64,000 nucleotides of DNA from Igneacidithiobacillus sp041146875. GTDB taxonomy: Bacteria > Pseudomonadota > Gammaproteobacteria > Acidithiobacillales > Acidithiobacillaceae. The notes under the pieces are model-generated. The model worked only from the letters and a program-made list of their open reading frames with translations, made no database searches and was not told the origin of the DNA. Of this stretch, positions 61,589 through 64,000 are shown piece after piece. How positions within the stretch are numbered: position 1 is the stretch's first letter; every line of letters starts with the position of its first letter. The DNA is taken from NCBI RefSeq assembly GCF_041146875.1, contig NZ_JBFRXP010000009.1, positions 1 to 64,000 of the forward strand, read 5' to 3'. The translations under genes were made by a program, and so were the position numbers.

Positions 61589-61661
61589 GCAGCAATTACC
61601 GGCAATGCCCTTGCATGAGTTTACGTCATCGGTGTTTCAGGATGATGCAGAATGGCCATCG
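61589..61661. repeat. Direct repeat copy B (73 bp)
   Basis: Second copy of the element at 61018-61091, same orientation, 571 bp away. It includes the end of the BrnA-like gene and leads into the hicA remnant. Together the copies frame the hicAB unit like a cassette. Confidence 0.85.
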
Positions 61662-61756
61662 CGGTAAAACCGATTGCGCACAGCGTTCTTCCAGAACGCG
61701 TCGTCCAGCGGCGGCAAATTGTTCAGGTCAACTTCATAACGAACCGTTTTGCTCAT
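61637..61756 (-). CDS. Short BrnA/DUF4415-like antitoxin, probably internally deleted (39 aa)
   Basis: MSKTVRYEVDLNNLPPLDDA followed by FWKNAVRNRFYR. The second part matches the conserved end of DUF4415/BrnA antitoxins (IPxLxDxFWxxAxxxxFYR). The usual middle segment, starting after an NNLPPL-like motif, is missing; recombination between the two similar PPL motifs would explain it. ATG overlaps the parE stop, so it belongs to the parDE transcript. Confidence 0.55.
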   Translation of the reverse strand: MSKTVRYEVDLNNLPPLDDAFWKNAVRNRFYRDGHSASS

Positions 61757-62079
61757 AGCGATTTCTCCTGCATCCATGCGGGGATGTCCCGCTGACCGTG
61801 CAGCACACGCCAGACGTCAATGTGATCGGGCCTTTCGACGTAGAACACGAGATACGGATAGCGCGTCAGCGGCCATACGCGCAGCCCTGGCAAGTTGAGT
61901 TCGTGGGCATAGCGGGGCGAGCCGGTGGCGGGATGGCGGCCCACATGAGTGTAGGCATGTTCCAGCGCATCGATGAAGCCGAACGCAACCGCTTCTCCGG
62001 CCTCATTTAGATAGTAGGCAAGCGCCTCATCGACATCCCGGTTTGCCTGCGCACGCGGGACGACCGATTTGCGCTTCAC
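61753..62079 (-). CDS. parE: ParE/RelE-type toxin (108 aa)
   Basis: Plasmid-stabilisation family: VDEALAYYLNEAGEAVAFGFIDALEHAY, HPATGSPRYAHELNLPGLRVWPLTRYPYLVFYVE and VWRVLHGQRDIP. Full length and intact. Overlaps parD by 4 nt. Expected to inhibit DNA gyrase. Confidence 0.9.
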   Translation of the reverse strand: MKRKSVVPRAQANRDVDEALAYYLNEAGEAVAFGFIDALEHAYTHVGRHPATGSPRYAHELNLPGLRVWPLTRYPYLVFYVERPDHIDVWRVLHGQRDIPAWMQEKSL

Positions 62080-62339
62080 CCTTTGGTGGCGGGTTTTGCA
62101 GTCGGCTTGGCGGCCTTGCGCACCCGGCCCCGCAGGACTTCGAAGTAGCCGCCATCAGCTACTGCCGCCGGGTTTGATTCTACCCCCGCCAATAGCAGAC
62201 CGCGCAGTTGCAGGCGATCCTGATCCTTGCGGATCAACTCGCGCACGTACTCGCTGCTCGTGCCGTAGCCGCGCTGGTTGACCTGCTCATCCACGAAGGA
62301 TTTCAGGGTGTCGGGGAGAGAAATATTCATCGTGCTCAT
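62076..62339 (-). CDS. parD: ParD-type antitoxin (87 aa)
   Basis: STMNISLPDTLKSFVDEQVNQRGYGTSSEYVRELIRKDQ is the RHH ParD/CC2985 pattern; the C-terminus is unusually Lys/Ala/Thr rich (KAAKPTAKPATKG). First gene of the parDE-BrnA-like unit. Confidence 0.9.
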   Translation of the reverse strand: MSTMNISLPDTLKSFVDEQVNQRGYGTSSEYVRELIRKDQDRLQLRGLLLAGVESNPAAVADGGYFEVLRGRVRKAAKPTAKPATKG

Positions 62340-62420
62340 GGCATCAGTGTGGGTTCTTTGGCAAAATTTGGCAAGATCCGATTTCCGCCTGGCACTGCAT
62401 GATTGGTCCGCGCGCCAGTA

Positions 62421-62951
62421 TCAGGGCGTCTGCCGTGGCCACGGGCCGGTGTACCACGGGGGAATTTGTGGCAGGCCGTTGTTTATGGGCGGCGCTTGCG
62501 GGGGGCGCGGTCGGGGTGGCCGTGGCCGGGTGGGAGGATAGGGCGGGTAGGGATAGCCTGGATACAGTAGCAGGGAGGGGTTGCGATCTTCGTGAATGAT
62601 CTGCGGCTGGCGCTGGCCAAGGTAGTTTTCTAGTGCGCGGAGCAGGTTGAGTTTGGCGGCAAGCTCTTGGTCTTTGGCAATTTGCTGTTGCGCGCGGTGC
62701 TGCTCTTCTGGCTTTTGCACGACGGGTGGGGGTGGGGTGGGCGGCGTTGGACTCTGCTCACCGACTTTATGTACGTCTTTGGCGCCCTTGGGCGGCTGAT
62801 TGCCATAACTGACCACACCACTAGGTGAGACCCAGCGATAGATGGGTAGTGCATCTGCCTGCGTTGCCAAGACCGGCAACGCCAGTAGGCAGGCGCTCAG
62901 GAGAATGCCCCCAGTTCGTACTATCCTCTTTGCGTGCATATTCGTGCTCAT
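62421..62951 (-). CDS. Secreted DUF4124-domain, Pro-rich protein (176 aa)
   Basis: Signal peptide (GGILLSACLLALPVLATQADA) then a DUF4124 motif IYRWVSPSGVVSYGNQPPKGA, a Gln-rich helix, and a C-terminal Pro-rich tail (PYPPYPPTRPRPPRPRPPQ). DUF4124 proteins are periplasmic, of unknown function. An in-frame ATG four codons later is an alternative start. Confidence 0.75.
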   Translation of the reverse strand: MSTNMHAKRIVRTGGILLSACLLALPVLATQADALPIYRWVSPSGVVSYGNQPPKGAKDVHKVGEQSPTPPTPPPPVVQKPEEQHRAQQQIAKDQELAAKLNLLRALENYLGQRQPQIIHEDRNPSLLLYPGYPYPPYPPTRPRPPRPRPPQAPPINNGLPQIPPWYTGPWPRQTP

Positions 62952-63319
62952 GTGAGCTTACTTTCGTTTACGATAAACCTTTTTCTCAGGGATACCCAAA
63001 TCTAGTTGTTTGGTGGTCTGGCAGAGCGCCCAGTCGCGCGCAGAAGGACAGGCGGGGCTTGGGGCGAAGCGCCCGGTGATGACGCTGGCACGCTTTGTCA
63101 CAACCTTCCGGATTTGGTTACGCAAACAGAGCTTATTTTCCTAGTTGCCGCCACAGCAAACACCCTCGGTTACTGACAGCACTATTCTGCGATTGCCATT
63201 GTTGGGCGTCAACGCGGGGCAAGGTTGTTCACCATCTCGCCCTATTTTGCCGAGGGCAATGCTTTGCATCGACCAATTGGATGCGCTCTAATCGGTAGAA
63301 ATACCCATTCGGAGGCCCG
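62952..63319. other. Intergenic before thiL
   Basis: Divergent spacer between the DUF4124 gene and thiL. No THI-box features were found, and no frame has a ribosome site. GGGGCTTGGGGCGAAGCGCC near 63055 forms a modest hairpin without a T-run. Confidence 0.4.
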
Positions 63320-64000
63320 ATGTCCACAGGCGAATTTGCCCTGATTGCGGAGTTGCGCGATGTCCTGGGCCAGGGGCAGGCAGGGGATGGCACCATCGTG
63401 GGGATTGGCGATGATGCCGCAGTGCTGGACTGCAGCGGGCGGGCTTTGGTGGCCTGCACCGATACCCTGGTAGCGGGGCGCCACTTTTTTGCGGACGTGA
63501 ACCCCGCCGATCTGGCCTGGAAGGCCTTGGCGGTGAACCTGAGCGATCTTGCGGCAATGGGCGCCGAACCGCGCTGGACCTTGCTGAATCTTTCTCTGCC
63601 GACAGGGGTGGCGAATGCCGCGTGGCGCGCAGATTTCATCCGCGGCTGGCAGACGCTGGCTGCACCTGTTGGCTTGCGCTTGGTGGGCGGCGACACGGTG
63701 GCAACCGATGGTCCGTTGTCGGTTACGGTGACGGCCCTGGGCTTGCTCGCCGGACCAGCTCTTTTGCGCAGTAGTGCGCGCGTGGGTGACGACATCTATG
63801 TAAGCGGTAGCTTGGGTGATGCGGCATTGGCTCTGGAACGCGCCTTTGCCGAGCGGCGGGGAGAGCAAAATTTGCCGCTTTTGGGCGCTAAATGGCTGGA
63901 AGAACGTCGTTTGCGGCCGATGCCGCGGGTTGCACTTGGACAAGCCGCGCAGCAAGCGGGGGTACGCTGTGCGCAGGATATTTCCGATGGCTTCCTCGCC
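63320..64000 (+). CDS. thiL: Thiamine-monophosphate kinase ThiL, N-terminal part (runs off window)
   Basis: Phosphorylates thiamine monophosphate to the active diphosphate. GIGDDAAVLDCSGRALVACTDTLVAGRHF, DLAWKALAVNLSDLAAMGAEPRW and LVGGDTV are the PurM-like ThiL signatures; CAQDISDGFLA near the edge is also typical. ATG has GGAGG four bases upstream. 227 codons are visible and the frame is open to the end. Confidence 0.95.
   Translation, partial: MSTGEFALIAELRDVLGQGQAGDGTIVGIGDDAAVLDCSGRALVACTDTLVAGRHFFADVNPADLAWKALAVNLSDLAAMGAEPRWTLLNLSLPTGVANAAWRADFIRGWQTLAAPVGLRLVGGDTVATDGPLSVTVTALGLLAGPALLRSSARVGDDIYVSGSLGDAALALERAFAERRGEQNLPLLGAKWLEERRLRPMPRVALGQAAQQAGVRCAQDISDGFLA

Noticed and set aside
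61018..61661. Integron attC sites
   Set aside because: The repeats lack RYYYAAC/GTTRRRY core sites and the expected folded-arm symmetry; no integrase is in the window.
62952..63319. TPP riboswitch before thiL
   Set aside because: No CTGAGA or related THI-box core was found; the same holds upstream of thiS.

Overview
The window looks like chromosome of a gammaproteobacterial or Acidithiobacillia-type bacterium (Acidithiobacillus is my guess from gene order and protein style; no marker gene proves it). Core blocks that point there are rpoE-rseA-mucD-lepA-lepB-DUF4845, nadB/ygfX/ygfZ, cydDC, thiS-thiG, mpl-ubiX, mlaFE, CIRCE-controlled groESL and a type IV pilus minor-pilin operon ending in pilY1. 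Between them lie accessory stretches rich in toxin-antitoxin (TA) genes, many of them broken.

Positions 1 to about 17.7 kb are accessory DNA: the 5' part of an IS1380-type transposase, a gene of unknown function, a roughly 0.95-kb stretch that reads as a large structured RNA (many perfect hairpins, several with GNRA loops, then an intrinsic terminator), a CopG-like regulator, and a tightly coupled four-gene defence-type operon (adenine DNA methyltransferase, HEPN-like protein, SF2 helicase, GIY-YIG nuclease; 3.8-10.7 kb). After it come one lone CRISPR-repeat-like 3' end, higBA, hipBA with three evenly spaced operators, a membrane protein, a broken IS5-type transposase, prlF-yhaV and three tiny ORFs. 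A 20-nt match to the 3' end of a tRNA-Ser at 17728-17747 is a plausible attachment site marking the right edge of an integrated element.

From 18.2 to 57.7 kb the DNA is mostly core: cysteine hydrolase, FIST sensor, cydDC, ygfZ/ygfX/nadB, the sigma-E regulon core (rpoE, rseA, mucD), lepA, lepB, DUF4845, two tRNAs (Gly-GCC, Cys-GCA), thiSG, mpl, ubiX, a six-gene minus-strand operon (unknown, moeB-like, unknown, EEP phosphatase/nuclease, mlaE, mlaF), an AttEFGH-like export operon, mazE with a frameshifted mazF, groESL whose promoter overlaps the end of vapC, vapBC, a GGDEF remnant followed by a PilZ gene, then pilC, fimT, pilV, pilW, pilX, pilY1.

From 58.0 to 62.3 kb is a dense TA cluster: two HEPN/MNT pairs, a higB killed by two stop codons beside an intact higA, a truncated hicA with hicB, parDE, and an apparently shrunken BrnA-like antitoxin. 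A 73-74 bp direct repeat brackets the hicAB unit. The window ends inside thiL. All assignments are by reading the sequence; no database search was run.
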